A stretch of 64,000 nucleotides of DNA from Cyanidium caldarium. Its lineage: Eukaryota; Rhodophyta; Bangiophyceae; Cyanidiales; Cyanidiaceae. A program made the translations under genes and the position numbers. This document shows positions 27,624-39,533 of this stretch, piece after piece. A model generated the notes under the pieces. The model was not told the origin of the DNA. It worked only from the letters and a program-made list of their open reading frames with translations, and did no database searches. The stretch's first letter is position 1; each line of letters begins with the position of its first letter. The stretch lies in contig JANCYW010000018.1 of the NCBI GenBank assembly GCA_026184775.1, forward strand, positions 124,001-188,000, written 5' to 3'.

Positions 27624-29987
27624 TTATTGCGCAGGTCGCTCTCGTTGTGCCAGCACCTCGGCAGCGGTCACCCGCAGGCTGACCGGATAGCCAGCACCAC
27701 CACCACCACCACCACCACCACCACCATCCCTCGTCGTCGTCCGCTTGCCGTGCGCGATCGATTCCAACACCGCTGCTGCCGCGTCCGCGTCACCCAAACG
27801 ACCCAGCGCGCGCACCGCGGCATCGCGCACCTCCAGCACCGCATCGGTCTGCACGGTGCGCTGCGCCCGCCGCACCCAATCGACGGAGGTGGTGATCGAC
27901 GGTCGAATCGAGGCGGGCAGGGAACGGGTGACGGTCTCCGCGTACATGGCGGCGGCGGCGGTCCAGGCGGCGGCGCGCACCGGCGCGGCCTCATCGTCGA
28001 GCGACCGCTCCAGCACCACCTCGATGCGCGCAACATACTCCGGCGGTAACCACACGGTCGACGATGCCGACGATGCGCCCGCGTGCAACAACGCCTCGAT
28101 GGCCAGCAGACGTCCGTGTCGGGCGGCCACCGATTCTGCCGCCATACCGACGTGGCCACCATCCGCCATGGGCACCGCCGCCTCCCACAGCCGCGATACC
28201 GCCTCGGCATCGCCGGCTTGCGCGTGCAACAACGCGCCCAGCAAGCGCGCCCCGGCCTGGCGCGCCGCATCCAGCGCGTCGCCCAGGGCCTGTCGCGCCA
28301 CCTCCTGCACCGCCGATACCGTCTCGGCGGTCGCCTTGCCGTCCCACGCCCACACGGTGGCGCGCAACGCCTCCAGCGCCGCCAGCCGTCTCCACGAGGG
28401 CGCCGACGTATCCCGACCGCCTCCGCCACCGGCCACCGTAACCAACTCCCACCACATCGCCTCCGACCGCGGCCGATACTGCCGCATCAGCACCGCCAGC
28501 GCCTCGACGCTACGCACGCGCACCATACGCTGCTCCTCCAACGCGTACTTGAGGAACGTGCTCTGCAGCTGCGGCACAAACGCCCGCAGCGCCGACCCGC
28601 CGCCGTGCTGCAACAGCTGCACCAACGCCAGCAACACCGCCGCCTGCACTTGCCACGGATGCCACCGCTCGGCCAGCACCCGGATCAGCGGCCCGGTCAG
28701 CTTCATCAGGTGCGGCTGCAAGTGCGTCGCCGACGGCACCGCCGCCGCCAGCTCGGCGATGGCCAGCGCGGCCTGCTCGCGCGCCTCCGGCACCGAATGC
28801 AACACACACTGCGTATAGAGAGCGATGAATGGTGCTGCCGGCCACGGCGACGGGGGGTTGTCGGTGTCGCGCAACGCGGCCACCTGCTGCCAGGCCATGC
28901 GCGTGATCCGCAACGCACTCGCCGTCCACAGATTCGACCATGCGGATGTCGAGCTGCTGCCGCTGCCGCCGCTGTCACCACGCACCGGCACCCGTTCGGT
29001 CAGCATCACAAACGCCCGATACGTCCTGTGCCGCACTTGCGCGTCCGGATCCACCATGCCCGGCAGCAGCGCCTCCAGCACCGCTTCGCCGTGGGACACC
29101 AACACGGCGACATCGGGCACCGCCGCCGCCCACCGCTCGACGGCGGTAGCGGCCACCAGCCGCGACGCCACCGCCGAGTCTCCCAACCGCGGCAACAAGT
29201 GGGTGATGGTGGTGTCCGGGGTGGCGCGCGCCAACGCCTCCCACAACAACGATTCGGCGGTATCGACGTCGGCCGATCCCGTCAGGTGGTGCTCATCGTC
29301 AGAGGTGGCGACCGCGATGCGTCGTCGCGCATTCGCCTCCGACAACGCCCGTTGGATGACCGTCGGTGCAAACGTCTCGAACAGACGACCGCTCGCCCGC
29401 GCCGCCGTCGCCAACGCCGTCACCCGATACGCCGCCAGCCACTGCGGTACGGCCAGCGCCAGCAGCCGCGTACCCGCCGGCCCCGCAAAGATCTGTTGCA
29501 GCGCCGCCATGACCGTCGATGTGGATGTCGACGACGTTCCCGCCTCCCTCTTCTTCTTCTCCTCCCCCTCCTCCTCCTCCTCTTCCAGCAGCGGTTGCAC
29601 GATGGTCTCCATGGCCGCCCGCTCTCCCAGGGCGCGATACAGACGGGCGAAGAGCGCTCCGCCCGCCGCCCGCACCGCCTCGTCAGCATCGCGCAGACAC
29701 TGCAGCGTGGCCGGCACCCACAACGCCTCGGCAAACGCCTGCAGCGCCGCGCGTGGCGTCGCCTGGGCCACTTGTTCCAGCACGGCGGCCACCGCCCGAC
29801 GTCTGGGCACCCAGCGCGCATCCTCGGCGCTCTCCAGCGCGTTCACCAGCGGCGGCACGATTTGCGGCAGTGCCTCGTCGGCCATTTTGGCGGCCACATC
29901 CGCCAATGCCGCCCCCGCCAGATGCTGCCGTTCGTCGTCGACGACGACGACGGCCACAGCCGCAACACCATCCCCCTCCTCTTCCAC

Positions 29988-30018
<31 letters not shown>

Positions 30019-33000
30019 AGCAGTAGCAGTTCGAACACCGCCACGTGCACCAGGGGCCGCAGCGTCTCCCGCTGCACCCGCGCCGCATGCCGCACCAGCG
30101 ATTGGCACACCGCGTGGGCGGTCTCGCGCACGCCCGCCATGGGGTCGTGTCGCAGGAGCAGCACACGCGCCAACAATGCGTTGCGACCGTCGGTGCCCAA
30201 CAGCGCATCCCAGTGCGCCACCCAACGGTCGGTGTTGCGGTCGTCGGCCGCATCCTCCCGCCCCTGCGCCATGTCGTTCAGCAGCTGTCCCAGCAGGCGA
30301 CAGGCGGCACCGCGCACGCGCCACTGCGCATCCGTGGTGGCGACGGTCAGCGGCGGCAACAGCACCGTGCGCACGCATTCTGTACGCAGGGCATACCGAT
30401 GTAGCACGGTTTGGGCGGCCGCCAGCGCCGCCTCTCGCACCGCATCGCTATCGTCGCCGAGCGCGCCCACCATCAGCGGCCATGCCTCCGCCCAATCACC
30501 GTCGTCGAGGCCGACAGCAGCATCGCCCGCGTACCGTAACAACTCGAGCGCGCCTTGTCGAGCGGCGGCATCGGCCCGTTGGGGCGTCGTCGCGTCCCTG
30601 CCGTGTTCTTCGTGGAGGCGGCCCCGCCGGGCCTCCGAAGCAGCGCGCCGCAACGTCTGCAGTGCCCGCTGTACGGTGCACGCCTGCAGGGCAGCGCGTG
30701 TCGATGCGACACCATCATCCGCTAACGCGCTCAGCATGCAGGCCAGTGCATGTGCCGCACCACTGCGTTCGGCGACCGGGCGCTCACCGGCCGTGGCCTG
30801 TTGCCACAGCGTCTCCACCAGCTGTTGCAGCGCCGGCGGCAGTGTATCCGTCGCTGCGGTAGCGCACCGTAACAGGCGCGCCATGCTGCCCAGGGCGACG
30901 GCGGCGGCATCGCGAATCTCCGGTTGCGGGTCGCACAGCGCCCGTTGTAGCGACGGGCTCAGCGCCGTCGACCACGTCCTCTCCGGCCACGACGACGACG
31001 ATGCTGATGAGGGCATGTCGGGTGCGGCGGCGGCGACGGCGGCGGCGGCGGCGTCCGTCTGTCGGGCCACCTCCGACAACGCCTGCATCGCCGAGCGTTT
31101 CACCGCCGACGACCGATGTGCCAGACCGCGTTGCAACAACGGCAGCAGGAGGGCATGGAGCGCCACCTGGGCGCGTTGTCGCTGCTCGCTGCTGGTCGTG
31201 CTTGAGGTCGTCGTTGCCGTCGGCCATCGCGTGGACAGCAACGTCAGCGCCGACGGCAGATGGCGCTCCGGCTGTCGAAACGCCTCCAGAACGACCGCCG
31301 CCATCGACTCCCCGTCCGCCTCCCCGGCATCGTCCAGCGCCACCGCGACGAGCGCCTGGAGGGCGCGCGTAGCCGCCGCCTGCACCCGCGGATGCACATC
31401 GGTGAGGGCGGCGGTCAGATGCGGCATCAGCTGCGGCAGCGCGTATGCCAGCTGATGCGGGCTCATCGACACCGTCGTGACCAGCAGCTCCAGGCACGCG
31501 GTGCGGGTGCGCCAGTTGGCATCGGTGGCTGCCAGTGCCTCCATCACCGGCGGCAGCACCAGGCGTACGCCCTGCGGGGTCAGCTGCGCCATGAACGCGC
31601 GCGCCGCCGCCTGACTGGCCGCCCGCACCACCGCATGGGAATCGCTGACGGTCTGCAGCAGCAGCGGCAGCACGCGCACGCCGTACGGCTCGAACGCGGC
31701 GCCGAGGCGTTCGGCCAGCGCTGCCAGCACCCCCAGCACGCCCTCCTTGGCGATGGTGTCCGAGGCGTTTGTCGTCGTGAGCGCCTCTTCCGCCCGATCC
31801 AACAGCTGCGTCTGGGTCAGCAGTCGCGCGCCACCCACCTGCACCAACGCCGCCAACAATATCGCCGCCCCGCGACGGCATTCCGGCGCCGAGGCGCTGC
31901 TCACCGCCTCCTGCCAATGCTCCTCGACGGCGGCGGTCGTCAGCGTCGTCACCGAATCGTCTCGTCGCGCCCGACGCTGTACGATCGCGGCATATGCCGT
32001 CGCCGCGCAAAGTCGGCGATCGTGTACGTCGGCCGTCATCACCACGTTGCGTAGCAGCAGCAGCGCTGTCGGTTCGGCATCGACGGCCGCGGCATCCGAC
32101 AGGCGCAACACCGTCGCCGCCTGGATCAGCGCCGACGACGCTACCCGTGCTTTGTTGCGACCGCGCTCGGCGACGACCGTGTCCCGCCCGATCCTGGCCA
32201 TGGCCGCGGTCACCGCATCATAGGCGCCGGGTATGTCGGCGGGTGCGGCGTGTTGTACGGCGGTCACCGCGGCATTCTCCAGCGTGCACCGCACCGACTC
32301 GTCCGGGTACGCCAAGCCGCAGTCACACAGCGACTGCAGCAGCAGCGGCAATAACAGGGATGCGGCAGCGCTCACCGCGGGGGCGGCAGCGCTGTCAGGC
32401 GGCGGCGTGCACAGCGCCCAATAGGCGCGGGCGATGCCCTTGGCGGTGTGATCCGCTGCCGCTATAGCGTCAGCCCGGGCGTCGCGTTCCCGAACGGTGA
32501 CACGCACGACGGACGACGTCGGCTGTGCATCCGTCTCCAACGACAGCCGTCGCTGCAGGCAGTCCTCCAAGCGACGCGCAAGTCGCTCCAACAAGGACCG
32601 GCCGTCGGCAAACGGCGCCGTACCGTCCGACGCCTCCCATCGGGCGTGCGCCTCGGCCAGCAGACGGGCCAGAGCGTTCGCCGCGGCCGCCTGCACCGAG
32701 CCATGTGGATGCGCGAGCAACGCCAAAAAATACTCCGCGGACGACTCCAGCGACACCGTCGACTTGCCGTCGGTTGCCGCCGTGCGTGCCCGGGCGGACA
32801 CCCCGGCATCGACATCGTGCGCAAGGAGGAACAGCGGCCGGGCTAGTCGAAGATCCGTCGCACACGATCGCATGCGCAACAGCGCCTCCGTCCAGGCGTG
32901 GCGCACCCGAGCGTGCGTCGACAGCGCGCCGGCGGCCAGCTGCTCCAGCGCGCGCTGCAAGACCGTGTCCTCGTCGCCCAGGGCGCAAGCGTCGCGACCG

Positions 33001-36000
33001 GCAGCAGCAGCCGCTGCCGAGGACGACGATGACGAGGATCGCTCCAGCAAGTGCTGCAGCGTCGTGGCCACACACTCGGCCGTCTGGCGAGCGTCGGACC
33101 ACCCGAGGTCATCGTCGTCAGAAACGGTCACCGCGTGCTCCAGGGCGGCGTGCACCGCGGCCACGACATCGGCGCGCAACAGCGGCCATGCGCATCCGGC
33201 GCGCTCCGCCTCGCTGACGTAGGCGCTCTGTCGCTGCAGGATGCGCAGAGCGATGGCGGATGCTCTGGCCGACGACACCGGCGCCGAGTGGTGCAGCGCG
33301 CCGGTGAGCAGCGGCGACAAGAGCGCGGCGGTGGGCGCGCTGAGCGCTGCCGCGGTACCTTGCAACGGTGCCGCCTGCAATGCCTCATCCACCGTCCGCA
33401 AAAGAGCGTCGAGCGTCGGGCGACGTTGCATTTCCCGCTCGGCAACCAGTGCCTCGATCACCGCCGGACGCAACGCGTCGGGCAAACGGATGCCGGACAC
33501 TCCCGTCGTCTCCGCTGGCAGCCGCGACGCCAGCAGCGCCAGTTGCGCTATCGCCGCCCGCAGATACATCGTCTGCATGCGCTGGCGCAACGGCCACAAC
33601 AGCGCCACGGCGTGCTCCACCAGGCAGGCACACGGTGGCGGTTGCAACCGGTCCGCCCGCACCGCCGCACCCCATCCCACCAGCATACCCGCGACGACCA
33701 CGTGCGCCTCCTGCATCCACTGTCGCAGTTGCTGTCGTCGCTGCTGACGCGTGGTGTACGCCGCCAGCGCCTCGGCATAGGCGCGTTGTTGGCTGGCGTG
33801 TCGATCGCGCTCCGCCTGCAGTTGCTGGCGGTCGCGGGCGCTCGTCGCGACGGACGGTTGGGAGGGTGGTTGAGATGGAGGCTCCGGGGCCGGATCCATG
33901 GTCGTCAGCAACAGCCCGAAATCGCCCTCCTGCCACGGGTGGCTGGCCAGTTGTCGTAGCGTCGGCGCCAGGCACGTCTGCAGGAAGCGATCCGCCCGAT
34001 GTCGCTTCACCGCTTCCCACGAGATCGACGTCATCGGCGGCAGTACGCCCGCCACATACAGACTCTGGGTGCCGCGACGGGCGGTCTCCACGAACGCATC
34101 CGCCAACGATGGTTTCGCGCTTGCCATTTCCGTGCAGGTCTGGCGCAATGCCTCCGCCAGCGCGGGCACATCCACATTTGTCGGTGCGGATGACGATGTC
34201 GTCCGGCGTAACGCCTGTCGCCACTGCATGATGGCCGCTGGGCGCATCACCGGCAGATGGCAGACGATCAACGCATATCGCTGCACCTCCACACGAGGCA
34301 GCAGCGTTCTGCACAGCGCGCTGACCAGCCGCGTGGCCGTCGCTCGCATCGGATCGAGCGCTGCTGCTTGCAGCGACATCGATTCTGGCGGCAGCAGCAC
34401 CCATTCGCGAGCCGCACGCGGCACCGCCTCGTCTGCCCGCTGCATCCACTCGGTCATCATGGCCCCGAAACGGTCGTGCAGGGCACGCCACAACCAGGCA
34501 GGCGCCGGCGATATCGCCTCCCCATTCGCTGCTGCTGTTGCTGCTGCCGCTGCTTGTCGTGCGCGGCATCCGATCATGCGCTGCACCTCCGACGCCGACA
34601 GACACGGCAGTGGCACGTCCTTGGCGCCAAGCCGCCCCCATGATTGCAACAACCGCCAGCGCGCTTCGTCAGGCGTGTGCACCAGTCGGGACAAGAGCGC
34701 CTGCTCGTCGCCGAAAAAATCCACCACACACAACGCCGCCAGCGTCTCTGCTAAACGCCGAGTGTGGTGTTCATGGTGCGTTGCCTCGCCCTCCACCGAC
34801 AGCCGCGCCGCCAGCCACGACACCGCGTCTTCGGTGAGCGTGACCGCCGCGCGCCAGGCCACTCCGACCGATCCGCGTCGCCGACATGGCCACGCCGACT
34901 GCGGCCACAGACCGCCCAACGACAGCGTGGCCGGAGCGGCCAGCAAGTCGGCGCCGAACGCGATGGCCAGGTGCGCGTCGTGAACCGCAGGCATCTGCTG
35001 CTGCTGCTGCTGCTGCTGTTGTTGTTGTTGTTGTTGTAGCGCTTGGCACATGAGATAGAACGCCAAGCTGGGTTGGACAGTGGCCCGCCTCTCCGCCGCC
35101 GCCAACAATCCTTGCCACTCGGGCGACTGGAGAGGGGCACACGCCTCTGCGCAGCCGTTGATCGAATGTTGTTTCGCATCGGCGGCGTCGGCAACGACCG
35201 CCGACAGACACTGCCACCATAACAAGGTGAGGCGCGGACTGTCGGTGACGTTCTGGGCGACCGCTTGTCCGCCGCTTGTCGTCGTTGCGCCGATCCGCTC
35301 CCGTTCCAGCATCGCATGTCGACGCCGAGCCAGCGCGTCGGCCACCTCCGGTGGTAACGCCCGGCCAGATGGACGTTGCCATCGATACACCCAACGTCGC
35401 AGTGCCTGCACTGCCGCGGCCACACGCTCCTCCCCGCTCTCCTGCTCTAGCGAGCGCCACAACGTCAACAGGGCTCGATGCGCCGGACGATGCATCGCTT
35501 CGCCCGTATCGCCGTGCACGGGCACCGCATCCGCCAGCACGTACAGCGACTCGTACAACCATGAGGAGGCGCGTTGGCGGTCTGCCACCGCCGCTGTGGC
35601 CCATTGCACACACGTGTCGACGGCGGCCGCCAACGCCTCCCCATAGGCCGGGCGTGCGTTCGCCTCCGCCGCCGCCAGCGCTTGCAGAATGCGCAAGGCG
35701 CATTCTGGCACTGCCGGGAGCTCGCTGCCCAGAGCGCGTGGCAACAGCGGCACCACCTGTCGCTGCAACCACCGCAGCACCCCGTGGCCGTTGCGCACCG
35801 ACGGCGGCAGGGGCCGTCCATCGCGCGGCATCCCGCCCACCGGCCAGTCGACGCCGGCCTCCACCAGGTGCGCCAATTGTCGCCAGCCGCGCTCCGGCTC
35901 CCGGCGCAGCGCGCGATCCAAAGCGGCCCCAAACACGCGCTCCAAGGCGCTCTCCGCCTCGGCATCCGGTGCTGTCTCGCTGGCCCCACGCATCACCGCC

Positions 36001-36518
36001 GGCATGCACGGGTATACGCGGTACCAGGCAGACGCATCCAGCCTGCGCACCCATACCGCCTCCCACAGATATTCCAACGCCCGAACAGCACAGGGTGTAG
36101 ACGCGGTGTCCGGAGATACCGCGGTCGCTGCCAACTCCAACGCCGCCAGCAACGATGCGTCTGCCGTCGGTGATTCCCGGGAGTCGTGCAAAGCGTGGAT
36201 GAGGCGGTTCGTCAGAGAGAGCGGATCATCCCGCAGAACGCGTCTCCAGAACCGAACGAGATGGCGGTGCAAGTGCCGCCGGTGTCGACCTCGCTTCCAT
36301 CGAGCGTGATAACGCCACAGCGATCGCTCCAGTGCTCGCCACGCGTCCGGCACTTGTGGCCCGGGAGCACCGATGCCATCGCCGGTGCCGTCTCGTGGAA
36401 GAGCCAGCCCCGCCGTTTGCCACCACTCCCGCAACCGCTGCAACACCTCCACCGTCTGCGCATTGAGTAGCGACGTTGTGTCTTTACGCACTCCCCTATT
36501 CGACTCCATACGCTCCAT
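27624..36518 (-). CDS. GCN1: GCN1-like translational activator (HEAT-repeat ribosome-associated protein)
   Basis: A single exon encodes 2964 residues, somewhat longer than yeast or human GCN1 (about 2670). GCN1 binds stalled or collided ribosomes and, with GCN20, activates the kinase GCN2 when amino acids are short. The chain is almost wholly HEAT repeats. The most diagnostic part is the eEF3-like centre at about residues 1580-1710, with AFEPYGVRVLPLLLQTVSD, WRTRTACLELLVT and YALPQLMPHLTAALTDVHPRVQ. Later HEAT units continue to the C-terminus. Species-specific insertions include a Gln run near residue 500, Ser runs and a terminal Gly run, all encoded by triplet repeats. It converges on the SNF2 gene 13 bases away and lies in tandem with the upstream zinc-finger gene. 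Confidence 0.93.
27695..27726. repeat. (CCA)n repeat encoding a glycine run in GCN1
   Basis: About ten CCA triplets on the plus strand encode consecutive glycines near the C-terminus of the GCN1-like protein. Confidence 0.9.
34994..35037. repeat. CTG/TTG triplet repeat encoding a glutamine run in GCN1
   Basis: About seven CTG triplets are followed by about seven TTG triplets. On the minus strand they read as consecutive CAA then CAG glutamine codons near residue 500 of the GCN1-like protein. Confidence 0.9.
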
Positions 36519-36748
36519 CGGTCGTCGTTCCCGCTACGCGCCCCGAAACGGTTCCCTCCCCGGATGACCATCGGGGCACGCCGCCCGGGGAGCAGCGCAT
36601 TTTGCGTGTGTGTATGCGTGTATGTATGTGCAGGAAGACGGACGGATTCGTCTCTGTGTGGGTTGTGTATTGGCACGAGCTCTCCTCTCTATGCGTGTAT
36701 CGAGTCCATTACGGTAGCGCCGAACGGGTCGCGGCGCTCACGAGGCAA

Positions 36749-36764
36749 ACACACACACACACAC
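36749..36764. repeat. (AC)8 microsatellite
   Basis: Eight AC units lie in the 273-base spacer between the GCN1 start codon and the C2H2 gene's stop codon. An imperfect TGTG/TATG-rich stretch lies nearby at 36605-36631. Confidence 0.95.
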
Positions 36765-36791
36765 TTTACAAGCGGCAATACCGGGCGGTCC

Positions 36792-38060
36792 TCAGTCCCT
36801 CCACGGATATCCGGTCCGCGCGGCGGGGTAGGCGTCTTCCACATAGGCATGCAGCGGGTGTTCGGTGGCGGGTGGGGTCGGTTCTGGTGCGGCTGGAAGC
36901 AGGTCTCGGAAGAGCGGCAGCGTGTTGCTGGCCAGCGGCGGTGAGGCGCGCCAATGGTTCTCGTTGCGATAGGCGTCGGCGGCGGGATAGAGGGCGTCCA
37001 TAGATGGCCAACGCTGCGCCTGCGCGTCGGAAATGTCCGCGGAAACGTCCGCGGGCACCACCGGCAGGTCGCTGGCGGCGGCGTGTTCGGGGTGCCGCGC
37101 GCCCGATACGTGATTCGGATGCGCCGCGCCGGGCTCTTGCAATAGCACGTTGCAAAACTCACGCCAATCGCTGTACGGTTCGGCGCCGCCCGGCCAGCTG
37201 TTGAAGTCGGTAGCGGGGGTGTCACGTGGTGGAGACACATCCGTGGTGGCGGCGGCAGTTGTCTCCGGTGCCAGCACGTCCGCATGCGTCCAACCGGATG
37301 AGGCCGATGTCTCGCGTTGTGGATGCCACGACGATAGCGATAAGCAAACGCGCGGGGGCGTCGTCGTGGCGTACGGCGGCGCCGAGCCTACCACGGTGGG
37401 CAGTGGGCGCTCATAGTACCTCATGCGCTCCACTGCCGACACGCTGCGCGAGCGCACCTGCGTGCTCGACACCTCGGCCGCCGCCCGCGCCATCACCCGC
37501 AGGTCGCGCCCCTCCATCTCGTGACAGCCGTGAATGGCCTCCAGATGCCCCTCTAGGTGCTGCCGGCGCTTGAACGACGCCTCGCACATAAAGCATGGAT
37601 GCAGGCGCACTTTCTGGTGCACGTCGCGCTCGTGGCGACGCAAGTGCGATGCACATGAAAACGCTCGCTGACACTGCCCACAACGCAGTGCGTCCCCGCC
37701 GCGCCCGGTGGACGGGCTGCAAGAGCGCGCACCATGCCCACCACTGCTGGCGGGCGAGCGCCGTCCCTCGCCAGCCTCTGCGCCGATCGACGCCGGTCGG
37801 TCGTCCACGTCGCCCGCCGTTGACAACCCGTTCTGTCGACAGGCCGCCGCCTCGCCAGTGCCCGCTTCGACCGAGTGCCGCCCGTTGCGACTCGTACTGC
37901 GCGCCCGTCCCTCCGCCGAGCGACCCCGCGATGGACGGCGCCCGCTAGCCTCCTCGAACGCCAAGCCGCGGGCCGCGCGCTCGCCCGCCGACGGCACCAC
38001 CCACCGCTCCGCTACGGGCGGCTTGTCATGACCCCACGCCGCCGTCCCCGCGCTGCCCAT
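36792..38060 (-). CDS. C2H2 zinc-finger protein, two fingers
   Basis: The protein has 422 residues. Two adjacent C2H2 fingers lie at about residues 130-185: CGQCQRAFSCASHLRRHERDVH, then CFMCEASFKRRQHLEGHLEAIH. Each has the normal Cys-x2-Cys and His-x3/4-His spacing with the hydrophobic core residues, and the linker VRLHP is close to the usual TGEKP position. The rest is disordered, Ser/Pro/Ala-rich and acidic towards the C-terminus. A sequence-specific transcription factor is likely, as in fungal and algal regulators with a C2H2 pair, but targets cannot be deduced. The open frame extends further upstream to a GTG, and the first ATG is at 38060. It is divergent from the HIT gene across 718 bases. 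Confidence 0.75.
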   Translation of the reverse strand: MGSAGTAAWGHDKPPVAERWVVPSAGERAARGLAFEEASGRRPSRGRSAEGRARSTSRNGRHSVEAGTGEAAACRQNGLSTAGDVDDRPASIGAEAGEGRRSPASSGGHGARSCSPSTGRGGDALRCGQCQRAFSCASHLRRHERDVHQKVRLHPCFMCEASFKRRQHLEGHLEAIHGCHEMEGRDLRVMARAAAEVSSTQVRSRSVSAVERMRYYERPLPTVVGSAPPYATTTPPRVCLSLSSWHPQRETSASSGWTHADVLAPETTAAATTDVSPPRDTPATDFNSWPGGAEPYSDWREFCNVLLQEPGAAHPNHVSGARHPEHAAASDLPVVPADVSADISDAQAQRWPSMDALYPAADAYRNENHWRASPPLASNTLPLFRDLLPAAPEPTPPATEHPLHAYVEDAYPAARTGYPWRD

Positions 38061-38778
38061 AGATGCCCTCGGTCGGTCGCTGTCGTCGTGACCGCAACAG
38101 GTGACTTCAGCGAGGTGAAGGACGCCACCACGCCCGTCGGTACACGCTCGGGCCGCCGCAGTGGACACTCCCGCCGCACAAGAGCAACGCGTCCGTCACG
38201 GACGGAGAGCGATGCGCCGCGGCAAACCGCTGCCGCGGCGCATATCTCTCCCCCCCGGGGGCACCGCGCGCGCACCCTCGACGACGCGAATCGCGAACGT
38301 GAGAACACCGAAACGGCGGATTCCCTCGCGTGCCGCGCGGTGTCCCTTATCGAGGAAACGTAAGGGAAACTGCGGTTGCTCGAGCCGAACCCGACGTGTG
38401 GACATCGCGTGTGGTGCTCCGATGCGCTCTGCCGGAGGGAGCGGCAACGTCGGCACCCCGGTGATAACAACGTGGAGGGTATTCGTTTGGCGCGGTCATC
38501 ACGCACGTTCGGTGGCGTTTTCCCCGGGCGAGCTTTATCGCGCCCGGAGCACCCACCCGGGTTGCATGTCCCTGTCGTGGCGGTGGACGGTCGGGGTATC
38601 ACGTGCTTGCCGTCGTGTTTGGAGCGGGACAGCGCCGGCGGCGTTTGCGGATCCGTGGTTGCTGTCGGGTCGGAGTGCTCGACGCGGGGGCGTCGAGCGA
38701 GCCATCGCGCCCGTCTGCCGTGTCCGGGCGGCGCGGTCCGCGACCTGTCTCGTCGTCCGCACGTTACCGTCGGCGAGC
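38061..38778. other. Divergent spacer between the C2H2 and HIT genes
   Basis: These 718 bases contain no independent gene that I recognise. The HIT frame stays open through the region with in-frame ATGs at 38212 and 38566, so part of it may encode an N-terminal extension of the HIT protein. Otherwise it should hold both promoters. Confidence 0.45.
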
Positions 38779-39279
38779 ATGTCCAGCGACAGCGGCAGCA
38801 AAACGGCTGGAGCGGCGCCCGGGCGTACCGATCCCGACTGCCTGTTCTGCAAAATCGTCCGCGGGCAAGTGCCCTGCTACAAGGTGTTCGAAAACGACGA
38901 CTGTGTGGCGTTTCTGGACCTGTTTCCGGCCACGCGCGCCCACACCCTGGTCGTGCCGAAGGGGCACCACGCCACCACCGAGAGCATGACCGGTGCGGAG
39001 ATGGCGCGAGTGTTCGCCTGTGTGCCCGCGGTGGCGGCCGCCGTCAAGCAGGCGGTCGGTGCGCCCGCGTGCAACCTGCTGATCAACGACGGTTCTGAGG
39101 CCGGGCAGCTCATACCGCACCTGCATTTGCACATTGTGCCGCGGCATGCCGGCGACGCGCTGATACGCCATCCCAAGTCTGGCCCGCGACTGGAGCCGGA
39201 ACAGGCCGATCCTCTTGTGCGGGCCGTGGCCGACGCCCTGCAGCAGCGGGTAGCCGCCGGCGAGGCGAACCAGGCGTAG
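38779..39279 (+). CDS. HIT-family (HINT-type) nucleotide hydrolase
   Basis: A 166-residue protein of the histidine-triad family hydrolyses purine nucleotide phosphoramidates. CLFCKIVRGQVPCYKVFEND opens the domain and includes the Cys pair found in zinc-binding HINT proteins. The active-site triad is HLHLHIVPRH near residue 115. Length and layout match HINT1-like enzymes. The frame is open far upstream. An in-frame ATG at 38566 would add about 71 Arg/Ser-rich residues resembling a mitochondrial or plastid targeting sequence, so a second, organelle-directed form is possible. I chose 38779 because it gives the usual compact N-terminus. Confidence 0.9.
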   Translation: MSSDSGSKTAGAAPGRTDPDCLFCKIVRGQVPCYKVFENDDCVAFLDLFPATRAHTLVVPKGHHATTESMTGAEMARVFACVPAVAAAVKQAVGAPACNLLINDGSEAGQLIPHLHLHIVPRHAGDALIRHPKSGPRLEPEQADPLVRAVADALQQRVAAGEANQA

Positions 39280-39533
39280 AGCAGTATGAGGGAGGCGGCA
39301 GGGCTGATGGCGTCTGTAGCAGAGCTATAGGGAGAGAGGAGCCGGGCGTTTTGCTTCGAAGATCTCTTGATGGGAGTGGCCACGCGCATGATGCCCCGTG
39401 GATAGCATGATCCGCCTCCGCCATATCGTTGCGACCGCCGTGCAGTGGATGCAATCAATCATAGCTTCACCGCCATCACCGGGTGCGGCGGTGAGCGTCG
39501 CAACGTGCCCTGCACGTCTCGCCGGCCACCGAT

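Noticed and set aside
29990-30030. GAC triplet tract as a satellite or mobile-element remnant
   Set aside because: It is an in-frame serine run inside GCN1, explained by simple slippage.
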